34,210 bases of DNA from Thermoleophilia bacterium (GCA_025964555.1 JAOPYQ010000022.1:1-34210); one strand, 5' to 3'. Positions 7,764 to 16,135 are shown, numbered from the stretch's first letter. Translations and numbers: made by a program. The notes: generated by a model from the sequence alone, not told the origin.

Positions 7764-8219
7764 TCAGGCCATGGATGCGAACACGTCCGGCTGGGCCACG
7801 CCGGAGTCGATGCGCGCGCGCAGGTTGCGGCCGATCAGCGCGTTCCAGCCACTCGTGCAGCGGTCGTAGCAGTCACAGCTCGGCGACAGCCCGACGTGCG
7901 TGAAGCGCAGCTCGGTGCCCGCCTCGACCTGCGTGAGCTCGAACACGATGTTGGTGCCCGCCCACTCGTCGGCGGGCTCGGTCGCCGGCAGGTTCGCCTC
8001 GGTGACGTGCCAGGCGACGCGCTCGCCGGGGACGAGCTCGGTGATGCGCTGCACCGAGTGGTGCACGTCGCCGTAGCGGTAGGTGAACTCCGCGCCGACG
8101 AGGTCGGTCGAACCGTCCACCTTGCCCGACCACCACGAGGCGACGTCGTTGATCGCGGCGAACACCGCGTCGGGGCTGGCGTCGACGGTCATCGTCATGG
8201 AGAGATCCTGGTCCTGCAT
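7764..8219 (-). CDS. SRPBCC (AHSA1-like) protein
   Basis: 151 residues starting at MQDQDLSMTMTV. GAGGAG lies about 7 nt before this ATG; upstream in-frame ATGs at 8243 and 8252 are less likely. The START/Bet v1-like fold signature is clear: DASPDAVFAAINDVASWW, FTYRYGDVHHS, a central ELVPGERVAWHV, then FELTQVEAGTELRFTHVGL and a Cys-containing CDCYDRCTSGWNALI helix. Such proteins bind hydrophobic ligands in a deep cavity. It is divergent from a second SRPBCC gene and an ArsR regulator, with two palindromes between, so it is very likely under the same control. Confidence 0.88.
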   Translation of the reverse strand: MQDQDLSMTMTVDASPDAVFAAINDVASWWSGKVDGSTDLVGAEFTYRYGDVHHSVQRITELVPGERVAWHVTEANLPATEPADEWAGTNIVFELTQVEAGTELRFTHVGLSPSCDCYDRCTSGWNALIGRNLRARIDSGVAQPDVFASMA

Positions 8220-8251
8220 GTCTGGCTCCTCGTCTGCGTGGCTCATGATGC

Positions 8252-8267
8252 GCAATCAATTGGTTGC
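8252..8267. promoter_or_regulatory. ArsR-type operator, site 1
   Basis: GCAATCAATTGGTTGC is a near-perfect palindrome (GCAAYC-N4-GGTTGC) lying 33 bp upstream of the minus-strand SRPBCC start. It matches site 2, centred 53 bp away, about five helical turns. The ArsR gene downstream is the likely binder. Confidence 0.65.
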
Positions 8268-8302
8268 TCGATATGGATCACGATAGCCGGGGTGCCCCCT
8301 AT

Positions 8303-8322
8303 ACGCAACCCATCGGTTGCGT
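8303..8322. promoter_or_regulatory. ArsR-type operator, site 2
   Basis: ACGCAACC-CATC-GGTTGCGT is a perfect palindrome with 8-bp arms, 48 bp before the plus-strand SRPBCC start. Read on the minus strand it overlaps a possible -35 (TTGCGT), with TATCGT 17 nt further on as -10 for the divergent gene, so bound repressor would block that promoter. Confidence 0.7.
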
Positions 8323-8369
8323 TATGCTGAGCGGAGCAGCACCCCTGAGCAGCACGAGAGGAAGCGCAC

Positions 8370-8861
8370 ATGGCCGACGTCGAGGACATCATCACGCGAG
8401 AGCTGGAGGTCGCCGTCGATCCCGCGCGCGCCTGGGCCGCGCTCGTCGAACCCGACCTGCTCGCGCGCTGGTACGGCCGGCCGTCGGCTCCCCTGGAGGC
8501 GGGCGTCGAGCTCACGTTCGTGTTCCAGCCCGACGCGGGCGAGGAGCGAGCGCGAGCCCGCGTGCTCGAGGTACGCGACGGTCGCACCGTGACCTATCGC
8601 TGGGTGCCCGGCACCGCGGCGTCGTGGGGCGACCTGCTCGATCGCGACGCGCCCTTCGACGAGCTGCCGACCACGCTCGTCGAGCTGCGCGTGGAGGCGA
8701 CGGACGATCCTCGCGCCAGTCGCATCCGGGTGCTCGAAGCCGGATTCGCGGCGCTGCCGCGCGAGGTTGCAGCCACGATGGCAGCGACGAACACCGGCGG
8801 CTGGGAATACTGCCTCGGCCGCCTCGAGCAGGTGCTGGGTACCGGTGTCGCCGCGGGCTGA
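8370..8861 (+). CDS. SRPBCC (AHSA1-like) protein
   Basis: 163 residues starting at MADVEDIITRELEV, with AGAGGAAG as ribosome-binding site. It shares the AHSA1-type layout: VAVDPARAWAALVEPDLLARWYG, VELTFVFQPDAG, RDGRTVTYRWVPG, and a C-terminal helix with WEYCLGRLEQVLG. It probably binds a small hydrophobic ligand. It is only distantly related to the divergent SRPBCC gene, so this is not a recent duplication. Its end overlaps the probable GTG start of the ArsR gene, so the two form an operon. ArsR plus SRPBCC pairs are widespread; the ligand is unknown. Confidence 0.88.
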   Translation: MADVEDIITRELEVAVDPARAWAALVEPDLLARWYGRPSAPLEAGVELTFVFQPDAGEERARARVLEVRDGRTVTYRWVPGTAASWGDLLDRDAPFDELPTTLVELRVEATDDPRASRIRVLEAGFAALPREVAATMAATNTGGWEYCLGRLEQVLGTGVAAG

Positions 8862-9204
8862 CACCCGGGCGCGACGCCCGCGCGGCGGCCCCGCGCGCGG
8901 CGACGTGTTCGTGGCGCTCGCGGACCCGACGCGCCGCCGCATCCTCGCGACCGCACGACGCACGCCCGGGTGTACGTCCACCGCGCTCGCCGCCGAGCTG
9001 GGCATCACGCGCCAAGGCGTGGCCAAGCACCTCGACGTGCTCGAGGAGGCCGACCTGCTCGTGCGCCACAAGGTCGGGCGCGAAGCGCGCGTCGACGTGG
9101 ACATCCGTTCACTGGAGCAGGTCGTGGCGTTCGTCCGCGAGATCGCAGGAGCGCAGTGGGACGACCGGCTCGCGCGACTCGGGTCGCTGCTCGAGGGCGA
9201 CTGA
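8845..9204 (+). CDS. ArsR-family winged-helix repressor
   Basis: 119 residues if the GTG at 8845, which overlaps the previous gene by 17 bp, is used; a GTG at 8905 would give a shorter form starting right before FVALADPTRR. The core is classic: FVALADPTRRRILATARR, CTSTALAAELGITRQGVAKHLDVLEEADLLVRHKVGREARVDVD, with the recognition helix GITRQGVAKHLDVL. No metal-binding Cys cluster of the ArsR/SmtB kind is seen, so the signal is probably not a metal but a ligand linked to the SRPBCC proteins. Two operators in the divergent region are its likely targets. The weak ribosome-binding site suggests translational coupling. Confidence 0.88.
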   Translation: MSPRADTRARRPRGGPARGDVFVALADPTRRRILATARRTPGCTSTALAAELGITRQGVAKHLDVLEEADLLVRHKVGREARVDVDIRSLEQVVAFVREIAGAQWDDRLARLGSLLEGD

Positions 9205-9305
9205 CACCACCTGCGTCTGCAACACGCGCCAGGGTCGCCGGTCGCGTGCACGTACCTGAACAAGGGTGCATACTGCCCTGCCTGCACCGCGATGAGAGAC
9301 GACCG

Positions 9306-10784
9306 ATGACCGACACCGCCAGGTGGAACGCACTCAACGTCCTGTGTCTGGGCGTGCTCATGATCGTGCTGGACGTGACGGTCGCCAACGTCGCACTGCC
9401 GGCGATCCAGGAGGACCTCGACTTCACGCAGTCGAGTCTCGCCTGGGTCATCAACGCGTACATGATCGCGTTCGCGGGCCTGCTGCTGCTGTCCGGGCGC
9501 ATGGGTGACCTGGTCGGGCGTCGCCGCGTGTTCGTGATCGGGCTTGTCGTGTTCTCGGTCGCGTCAGCGCTGTGCGGCTTCGCCCAGACTCGCGAGATGC
9601 TGGTCGCGGCTCGATTCCTGCAGGGCGCAGGCGGCGCCATGTCGTCGGCGGTCGCGCTCGGCATCATCATCACGCTGTTTCCCGAGCCGGCGGATCGAGC
9701 GAAGGCGCTCGGGCGCTACGCGTTCGTCGCGTCGGCCGGCGGTTCCGTCGGCCTGCTCGCAGGTGGCGTGCTGACCGGGTCGATCAACTGGCACTGGATC
9801 TTCTTCATCAACGTCCCGATCGGCATCGTCACCGTGCTGCTGTCGATGCGCCTGCTGGACGCCGATGCCGGCGTCGGGATGGGCGACGGGATGGACATCC
9901 CGGGCGCGGTGCTCATCACCAGCGCGCTCATGCTCGGCGTGTACACGATCGTGGAGCCGGCAGCCAAGCACGGCTGGAGCGACGGGCTCGTGCTCGGCCT
10001 CGGCGCTGGTGCGATCGCGCTGTTGGGATTGTTCATCCTGCGCGAGGCCACGGCAAAGGACCCCCTCGTTCCCCTGCACATCTTTCGCATCCGCAGCATC
10101 GCGGTGGCGAACGTCGTGCAGGTGTTGAGCGTCGCCGGGATGTTCAGCATGTTCTTCCTCGGGGCGCTCTACATCCAGGGCATCCTCGGCTACGACCCGC
10201 TCCACACCGGTCTGGCCTTCCTGCCGGCGACCGCGATCATGGGCGTGCTGTCGTGGCGCTATTCCGCGCGGCTCGTCACCCGCTTCGGTGCGTGGGCGTG
10301 CCTCATGGCCGGGCTCGTGCTGACGATCGGCGCGCTGCTGCTGTTCGCGGTCGCACCGGTGGATGGCGAGTACGTCCGCCACGTGCTGCCCGTGATGCTG
10401 CTGCTCGGCTTCGGTGGCGGCATCAGCTTCCCCGCACTCATGAACCTCGCGATGGCGGGCGCCACCCCGGACGTGGCGGGTCTCGCCTCGGGGGTGGTCG
10501 GCACCGCGGCCCAGATCGGTGGTGCACTCGGCCTCGCGGTGCTCGCCACCGTGGCGGCCGATCGCACGCAGGAGCTCGTCGCGGGCGGCACGCCGCTTCC
10601 CGAGGCGCTCACGAGCGGCTACCACGTCGCCTTCACGGTCTCCGCTGGTCTGGTGGCCGTCGGCACGCTCGTCGCGTTCGGGCTGCGAAACGTCGCGCCG
10701 CCAGCGGTCGGCCACCACGGACAGGACGCGATCGAACCGGCACCCATGCCGACACTGGCCGAAGAGGGCGCGGGCCGCGCCTGA
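9306..10784 (+). CDS. MFS drug exporter, DHA2 (EmrB/QacA) family
   Basis: 492 residues with about 14 predicted membrane helices, the DHA2 number. It is a proton-coupled antiporter of the inner membrane, typically exporting lipophilic drugs or cations. Landmarks: VLDVTVANVALPAIQEDL in helix 1 (motif D1), WVINAYMIAFAGLLLLSGRM with GDLVGRRRVF (motif A), RFLQGAGGAMSSA (motif B) and GGSVGLLAGGVLTGSINWHW (motif C), then FFINVPIG. It begins 101 bp after the ArsR gene on the same strand, so co-regulation is possible but not shown. The C-terminal tail is hydrophilic. Substrate unknown. Confidence 0.93.
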   Translation: MTDTARWNALNVLCLGVLMIVLDVTVANVALPAIQEDLDFTQSSLAWVINAYMIAFAGLLLLSGRMGDLVGRRRVFVIGLVVFSVASALCGFAQTREMLVAARFLQGAGGAMSSAVALGIIITLFPEPADRAKALGRYAFVASAGGSVGLLAGGVLTGSINWHWIFFINVPIGIVTVLLSMRLLDADAGVGMGDGMDIPGAVLITSALMLGVYTIVEPAAKHGWSDGLVLGLGAGAIALLGLFILREATAKDPLVPLHIFRIRSIAVANVVQVLSVAGMFSMFFLGALYIQGILGYDPLHTGLAFLPATAIMGVLSWRYSARLVTRFGAWACLMAGLVLTIGALLLFAVAPVDGEYVRHVLPVMLLLGFGGGISFPALMNLAMAGATPDVAGLASGVVGTAAQIGGALGLAVLATVAADRTQELVAGGTPLPEALTSGYHVAFTVSAGLVAVGTLVAFGLRNVAPPAVGHHGQDAIEPAPMPTLAEEGAGRA

Positions 10785-10822
10785 CGCTCGGGTCGGGGGC
10801 CCCGCGCGTCGTCCGTCGGACA

Positions 10823-12184
10823 TCATGCCTCGGGCGCGACGACCTCGAACGTGAGGTCTGCGACGTATGCGCCTGGGCTCTGGCCGGGCCCCGACTTCGC
10901 TCCGAACACCAGGTCGAGGGAGGCCGTTCCCGACAGCGGCGTCGCCGCGACCTTGCCTGTCGGACCGGTCGCAGTGACCGAGATCCCTCGCCACAAGGTG
11001 GGATTGCCGGCCGTGCAGTTGCCCGCGCCAGCGACCGGCCACGACGTGGAGGAGGTCCCGGTCGCCGTCGCGAGGCACGCCCCGAAGGAGCTGGTCGCGG
11101 AGGCGAAATCGACCCCGCCCCCGATGTCGGGGATGCTGGCGGTCGGTCGCACGCGTCCGATCGAGTCCGAGAGGCCGGCCACCAGGAACGTGTTCTCGTC
11201 GATCGGCGCGAGCGTGTAGGCGTACGTTCCAGCGACGGCGGCGTAGGACAGTCCGCCATCGGTGGAACGCAGGTGTCCGCCGCTCGTCGCGATCACGACC
11301 GTCGATGCGTTGAGGAACCGGACCGCGTAGGCGTACTGCGTGCCCGGGGCGACGTTCGGTGTCCATGTCGCGCCGGCGTCGGTAGTCCGGTAACTCACGC
11401 CTGTCCCGGATACGTTCGACAGGATCGTGGTGACCGCGGTCTGTCCGTCCAACGTATCGATCGACGTCAGGTCGAATGCGCTGCCGACCGATAGTGCGCC
11501 GCCCCATGTCGCGCCGCCATCCGTGGAACGGTACGTGACGCCGGCCATCGACGCCACCCACAGTCCCGATGGGCCGAATGCGGAGATGTCGTTGAGTCGC
11601 GGCGCTCCTGCAGGCGCGGCTCGAGTGGTCCAGGTCACGCCGTCGTCGGTGCTTCGGAGGACGACGCCGCTGTCCCCGACTGCGTACAGGGTTCCATCAG
11701 GCGCGCGCTCGATCGCGCGGAGCAGCGAGCCTGTGCCGCTCGAGATCGACGACCACGTAGCCCCGCCATCGGTCGTCCGAAGGATCGTGCCACCTGCGCC
11801 GACCGCGACCGCGGTCGTCGACGCGAATGCCTCGACGTCCCGGAGGTCCTGCGAAGTTCCTGATGCGGGCTGGGTGATCGTCGTCCCACCGTCGGTGGTG
11901 CGTCGGATCGAGCCGTAGTCCCCGACCGTGACGAACCGATCGGAGCTCCACGCTGCGGCGCCGAACTGGTCGCGCCAGGTCGTGGCGGCTATCGCATAGG
12001 TCAAGCCCGCATCGATGCTCGTGAGCCGCTGGTCGTTGCCACCACCCACGTACACGCTGGTGGCCGAACCAGCACGGCAGCCGTATGTCGAGCCCGTGAG
12101 CGCAGGCTGCGGGGCGACGCTCGTCCACGTCACTCCGCCGTCGACGGATCGGCGCGTCGGCGACCCGCGACCGTAGTACGCCAT
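10823..12184 (-). CDS. YCF48/BNR-type beta-propeller protein, C-terminal part after a frameshift
   Basis: This frame continues the gene that starts at 13241. It is supported from about 12193, and its first ATG is at 12184. Propeller blades with the repeat S/TTDGGATW recur (RSVDGGVTW, RTTDGGTTI, RTTDGGATW, RSTDDGVTW, RSTDGGATW, RTTDAGATW, RSTDGGLSY). YCF48-like and BNR/sialidase-type propellers share this Asp-box pattern. A C-terminal beta domain ends GPGQSPGAYVADLTFEVV, echoed at the end of the NHL/LamG protein. It is probably not an independent gene: it has no signal peptide or clear ribosome-binding site, and its blades follow on from the upstream part. It ends convergent with the DHA2 exporter. 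Confidence 0.75.
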   Translation of the reverse strand: MAYYGRGSPTRRSVDGGVTWTSVAPQPALTGSTYGCRAGSATSVYVGGGNDQRLTSIDAGLTYAIAATTWRDQFGAAAWSSDRFVTVGDYGSIRRTTDGGTTITQPASGTSQDLRDVEAFASTTAVAVGAGGTILRTTDGGATWSSISSGTGSLLRAIERAPDGTLYAVGDSGVVLRSTDDGVTWTTRAAPAGAPRLNDISAFGPSGLWVASMAGVTYRSTDGGATWGGALSVGSAFDLTSIDTLDGQTAVTTILSNVSGTGVSYRTTDAGATWTPNVAPGTQYAYAVRFLNASTVVIATSGGHLRSTDGGLSYAAVAGTYAYTLAPIDENTFLVAGLSDSIGRVRPTASIPDIGGGVDFASATSSFGACLATATGTSSTSWPVAGAGNCTAGNPTLWRGISVTATGPTGKVAATPLSGTASLDLVFGAKSGPGQSPGAYVADLTFEVVAPEA

Positions 12185-12194
12185 CACGGTATTC

Positions 12195-13241
12195 GTCGAG
12201 CGCGGCCACGCAGTACGCGTGCGAAGCGGACCGGAGGGTCCACGTGGCGCCAGCATCGGTCGTCAGGAAGATGCCTGCGTTGCCGCCCACCACGATGTGC
12301 GTCGCGTCGAGCGCCGTCACCGAGGTAGCAGTGCCGAAGGCGTAATCGGGCTTGAGCACGGACACGATCCAGGTCAGTCCCCCGTCGATGCTCTTGGCCG
12401 CCACGGCGTCGCGATACACGCCGCCGGTGATGCCGGGACGGGAGCCCGAGGCGTACAGCACGGTCGGCGACACCGCGACCACTCGAGACAGTGACAACGT
12501 GATGTCCGTCACCGGAAAGGCGGCCCACGTCAGGCCGCCGTCGGTGGTGTGGGCGACGCGTCCAGCATTGGCGACGGCCCAGCCCTCGCCGCTCGCGAGC
12601 ATGTCGACGTCGTTCCAGTTCGTGCCCGCGGTGGGTCCATTGGTTCGCGTCCACGTCGCGCCGGCGTCGGTGGTCCGGCAGATCGAGTTGCCGGAGCCGA
12701 CCGCCACGACCGTGGATCCGCTGACGTGGTCGATGCCGACGAGGGACGGCGTCCCGGCACAGGTCTGCATGGTCCACGTCGCGCCCGAGTCCGTCGTGTG
12801 AACGAGCGGCAGCACGTTGTTCGAGCCCGGCGAGCCGACCAGCCACGCTTCGGAGCCCGACGCGGCGGCTGCGCCGTTGTAGGCAGGTGCGTACTGGAGC
12901 GTGGTGGGCGTCGCGAGGTAACGTGTCATCGCGTTTCCCACGCCATCGGTCTGGCTGAGGCGCAATGCCGACGTGTTGTTGCTCGATCCAAATGACACCG
13001 CGCACGATGAGCCGCTCACCGAGGTGCTGCCGGAGGCGATGATGCCGAGGCTCCGCGCGGGGAGTCCACATCCCGTCACATCGAGGCTGGTCGCCGACAA
13101 CACGGTGGCACCGACGACTGACGATGACGTTGCACCCAGCGATCCGGACGACGACGCCGCGAGCAATCCGAGCAGCGCAAGGAGGACCGCCGTGGGCAGC
13201 CACCGCCAGTGCGCGGCCAGTGACCGATTCCGTGGACGCAT
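12195..13241 (-). CDS. secreted YCF48/BNR-type beta-propeller protein, N-terminal part before a frameshift
   Basis: It starts at MRPRNRSLAAHW (13241) and carries a Sec signal (LPTAVLLALLGLLAASSSG). A Ser/Gly/Thr-rich domain follows with CGLPARSLGII and CAVSFGSSNNTSALRLSQ, then propeller blades (HTTDSGATW, RTTDAGATW, HTTDGGLTW, KSIDGGLTW, LTTDAGATW). After AALD near 12195 this frame turns into an Arg-rich shadow that stays open to 11697, while the blade pattern jumps to the other frame. The span 13241 to 10823 is 2,419 bp, that is 3 x 806 plus one base. So one extra base near 12194 would explain the break: either a real mutation (pseudogene), a sequencing error or a recoding event. The restored protein would be about 805 residues, secreted. 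Confidence 0.78.
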
Positions 13242-13388
13242 GCAGGATGTTTCGACCGCTGAGGCTGGCAGCATGAATCGGCGAGGCGTCGTCGGTACGG
13301 ATCTGGAACGGTCCTTTCGAATCGCGGGGGAAGGGGCCGGTGACGCCGGATTCCCGACCAGCACGACTCAACCTGCGAGGATCGTGCG

Positions 13389-13988
13389 ATGAGCGGTGGC
13401 TATGGCGACATCCCGTGGGACGACATCTACGCCGCGGGCGAGCACCGCGACAACTGGGATCGCGCGGAACCCGCGCCCGAACTCATCGAGCTGATCGAGG
13501 CACGCGGCTGGCCACACGGCGCGCGAGCCCTCGACCTCGGCTGCGGGACGGGCAGCGACGCGCGCTACCTCGCCGACAACGGCTTCGCAGTGACGGGCGT
13601 GGACATCAGCGAACGAGCGATCCGCGAGGCAGTCGAGCGCACGTCCGCCGACTCCTCGATCGAGTGGGTGCGCGCCGACGCCTGTGACCTGCCGCTCGAC
13701 GACGCTTCCCAGGACCTGGTGGTCGACGGCGCATGCCTGCACCACTTCACGCGCGAGCAGTGGGACGACTACGCTCGCGAGGTGGCGCGCGTGCTCGTGC
13801 CGCGCGGCGTGCTCTTCGTGCGCGGCGTGAGCGTCAAGCACCGATCCGACAACGTGCTGCGCCGCGAGTGGATCGAGCGCGTGTTCGGCAGCGGCGACTT
13901 TCGAGTCGAGTCGATGCGCGACTTCACGCTCATCGGCGCTGGCGATCGCGAGGCACCCGGCCTGCGCGCGATCCTCGTTCGCACCTGA
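13389..13988 (+). CDS. class I SAM-dependent methyltransferase
   Basis: 199 residues starting at MSGGYGDIPWDDIY, with CGAGGA 7 nt upstream. Rossmann-type motifs: motif I ALDLGCGTGSDARYLA, acidic motif II VTGVDIS, motif III VRADACDLPL and motif IV DLVVDGACLHHF. It resembles the Methyltransf_11/25 group that acts on small molecules; the acceptor cannot be told. It is divergent from the frameshifted propeller gene and converges on the FAD oxidoreductase with only 2 bp between stop codons, leaving no room for a terminator outside the coding sequence. Confidence 0.9.
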   Translation: MSGGYGDIPWDDIYAAGEHRDNWDRAEPAPELIELIEARGWPHGARALDLGCGTGSDARYLADNGFAVTGVDISERAIREAVERTSADSSIEWVRADACDLPLDDASQDLVVDGACLHHFTREQWDDYAREVARVLVPRGVLFVRGVSVKHRSDNVLRREWIERVFGSGDFRVESMRDFTLIGAGDREAPGLRAILVRT

Positions 13989-13990
13989 GG

Positions 13991-15073
13991 TCATCCCGAG
14001 CTGGTGATGGGCAGGTGCGTCAGCAGTCGCGCCGTCAGGTCCAGGAACCGGGACGGCCGCAGGTCGCTCGCGGTCAGTCGCTCGCCGAGGTCGACATCGG
14101 GCAGCGAGCGCAGCGCGAGGCTGCGTGCCCGCACCATCATGCCGGCCTGCGCGCCGAGGTTCCTGTGGCCGGCGAGCACGTCCTCGGCAGCCTGGCCGAC
14201 CAGGTGCACGTCGTCGCCCGGTCGCGTCAGCGCCCGCACGGCGCTGCGTGCATCGACGAGCGCAGCCGCGGCGCCGGCGCCGATGTAGGGGTCCGCGTTG
14301 CCGGCGCTGTCGCCGATCTTGAGGATGCGTCCGCGCGACGCGCTGCGCGACAGGTGTTGTCGTGCATCGAAGGCCTGTGGTGCAGCGACGGGCGGCCCGA
14401 GCTCGAGGCGTCCGGCGATCGCTTCGTATCGCGCGAGCAAGGCTGCCTCGTCGCCGATCGGCACGCCCGGCGGCAGGTCGTAGTAGGCGACGAATCCGGT
14501 CTTGTTCGCGACCGGGAAGAAGACCATGCCTTCGCTCCTGGCCCGATCGAATGCGCCGTAGACGTGGTCGAACCGTGCGGGCGAGGCGTACTGCGCCGTG
14601 ACGTAGACGTGGTGAGGACCGGTTGCGACGCGTTCCAGGTCACCGGTCTCGGTTGCCGCGATCCGGCCGCCGCTCGCGTCGACGAGGGCGCGTCCCTTGA
14701 CGGTGCTGATGCCGCCACGCGGCCCCTGCACCGTCACGGCAACGTGATCGGTGTGCTCGACGACGCCGAGGACGCGCCTGTCGTAGGCGACCGGCACGCC
14801 ACGCTCGCTGGCGAGCCCGCGCAGGTCGTTCTCGATCGACATGATCGTGGTGTCACGGCCGGGATCGGGGAGCCCGACCTCCTGGAGGATGTCGCGGGCC
14901 TGCGGGCGCAGGAAGATGTTGCGCGCACGGGTCGCGACCGGCCCGCGTGCCTCGAACACGAGGACGGCCTCGCCCGCGGCGTGCAGGCCCAGTGCGGTGG
15001 TGGTACCGGCAGGACCAGCGCCGGCCACGATGACCGGCAACTCGCGCGCAGCTGATCGGATCACACTGGTCAC
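13991..15073 (-). CDS. FAD-dependent oxidoreductase
   Basis: 360 residues. GTG at 15073 with GGGGACC upstream. N-terminal dinucleotide-binding motif VIVAGAGPAGTTTALGLHAAG followed by the acidic VFEARGP, and the C-terminal FAD block ILKIGDSAGNADPYIGAGAAA, as in group A flavoprotein monooxygenases and geranylgeranyl reductase-like enzymes. Between them is a substrate-binding beta sheet (VYVTAQYASPARF, MVFFPVANKTGFVAYYDLP). It is likely cytosolic and oxidises or hydroxylates a small or lipid substrate; which one is unknown. An inverted repeat sits 27 bp upstream. The alpha/beta hydrolase gene lies upstream on the same strand. Confidence 0.85.
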   Translation of the reverse strand: MTSVIRSAARELPVIVAGAGPAGTTTALGLHAAGEAVLVFEARGPVATRARNIFLRPQARDILQEVGLPDPGRDTTIMSIENDLRGLASERGVPVAYDRRVLGVVEHTDHVAVTVQGPRGGISTVKGRALVDASGGRIAATETGDLERVATGPHHVYVTAQYASPARFDHVYGAFDRARSEGMVFFPVANKTGFVAYYDLPPGVPIGDEAALLARYEAIAGRLELGPPVAAPQAFDARQHLSRSASRGRILKIGDSAGNADPYIGAGAAAALVDARSAVRALTRPGDDVHLVGQAAEDVLAGHRNLGAQAGMMVRARSLALRSLPDVDLGERLTASDLRPSRFLDLTARLLTHLPITSSG

Positions 15074-15099
15074 CAGGGTCCCCGTTCCCCGACATTTCC

Positions 15100-15124
15100 C
15101 CTACCGTGGTGTCGACCACGTAGG
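15100..15124. promoter_or_regulatory. inverted repeat between hydrolase and FAD genes
   Basis: CCTACCGTGGT pairs with ACCACGTAGG (one bulged C) around GTCG. It lies 26 bp after the hydrolase stop and 27 bp before the FAD gene GTG. It is either the hydrolase terminator or an operator for the FAD gene; no U tract favours an operator. Confidence 0.45.
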
Positions 15125-15149
15125 CGACGCCGTTGCAGGAACGGCCTGC

Positions 15150-16061
15150 TCATGGGCCGTCGAAGAACGCGAGCGCGCGTTCCACGACGGTGTCGGGACG
15201 CTCCTCGGCCAGGAAGTGGCCGGCATCCGGAATGAATTCCGCCTGCATGTCGCGAGCGTGGGCCTCGTAGCCCGCGACGACGTTCGGGCGAATCACCGGA
15301 TCGTGTTCGCCGACGAGCAGGAGTGTCTTCGGCTCCAGGCGCGTCGACGTGTGTGCTCCACGCGCCCACGGCAGCAGCTCGCTCATCAGGAACGTCCGGT
15401 ACATCGCCGAGCCCGCCGCAGCACGAGCCGGATCGCGCCGGGGGGCCGCGAACATCTCGATGTCCTGCGGCGACCAGCGGTCGTGAGTCGATGGAATCGT
15501 GAGCATCGATCGGATGAACGTCTTCGAGCGAAGGAGCGCAGCGCCCAGCACCGGCGCCGCGAGCACCGGCTGGTAAGCGAGTCGCCACGCATCCGGCAGC
15601 GCACGCCTGGTGGGCCAGGGCGTCGCGATGTTGAGCGCCAGGTAGCGCTCCACCTTCTCCGGATGACGCATCCCGAGCAGGAAGCCGATGTACCCCCCCA
15701 TGTCGTGGCCCATGACGCGAGCTCGTGGCGCACCGACCGCATCCATGAACGACGCGACCTCGTCGGCGAGCTGTTCCTTGCCGTACCCGGTGGCCGGTGC
15801 GTCGGTCCAGCCGGATCCGCGCAGGTCGGGTGCGATCACCCGGTAGTGCCTGGACAGCTCGGGGATGACGTCCCGCCACATGTACCAGTTCTGCGGGAAG
15901 CCGTGGAGCAGGACCAGTGGCTCGCCGGTGCCGGCCTCGGCATAGTGCATGCGGATGCCGTTGACCTCGACCATGTGGTGGGAGACGCCCGGGATCGCCG
16001 GGAACGCGCCGTCGCGCAGCGGTGCTGCGGCAGCGTTCGCAAGGGCGCGCGGGGCGTTCAT
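15150..16061 (-). CDS. alpha/beta hydrolase (epoxide hydrolase / haloalkane dehalogenase-like)
   Basis: 303 residues from the ATG at 16061 (MNAPRALANAAAA); an in-frame ATG at 16082 and one at the start of MVEVNGIRMHY are alternatives. Alpha/beta fold signs: LVLLHGFPQNWYMWRDVIP (oxyanion HGFP), VIAPDLRGSGWTD, nucleophile elbow VMGHDMGGYIGFLLGM with Asp as the nucleophile, and DAGHFLAEERPD with the catalytic His. A nucleophilic Asp in GHDMG is typical of epoxide hydrolases and haloalkane dehalogenases rather than esterases. A cap domain is inserted after NIATPWPTRRALPDAW. The start codon lies inside a perfect inverted repeat. Substrate unknown. Confidence 0.88.
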   Translation of the reverse strand: MNAPRALANAAAAPLRDGAFPAIPGVSHHMVEVNGIRMHYAEAGTGEPLVLLHGFPQNWYMWRDVIPELSRHYRVIAPDLRGSGWTDAPATGYGKEQLADEVASFMDAVGAPRARVMGHDMGGYIGFLLGMRHPEKVERYLALNIATPWPTRRALPDAWRLAYQPVLAAPVLGAALLRSKTFIRSMLTIPSTHDRWSPQDIEMFAAPRRDPARAAAGSAMYRTFLMSELLPWARGAHTSTRLEPKTLLLVGEHDPVIRPNVVAGYEAHARDMQAEFIPDAGHFLAEERPDTVVERALAFFDGP

Positions 16062-16083
16062 GCCTGCTTGTCGAGCAGGCATG
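16059..16083. promoter_or_regulatory. perfect inverted repeat over the hydrolase start codons
   Basis: CATGCCTGCT and AGCAGGCATG form a perfect 10-bp inverted repeat around TGTCG. Each arm contains one of the two candidate ATG codons (16061 and 16082). In RNA it would fold into a hairpin hiding the start; in DNA it could be an operator. CGTTCGCGAACG, a 12-bp palindrome, lies just upstream. Confidence 0.55.
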
Positions 16084-16135
16084 CGGACGTCGTTCGCGAA
16101 CGCCCGCGAGATGGCCGGAACCCGTGAGCGGTTGG

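Noticed and set aside
9564-11561. Large minus-strand open frame under the DHA2 exporter
   Set aside because: Composition is His/Arg/Asp-rich with no motif, and it is antisense to the clear 14-helix exporter.
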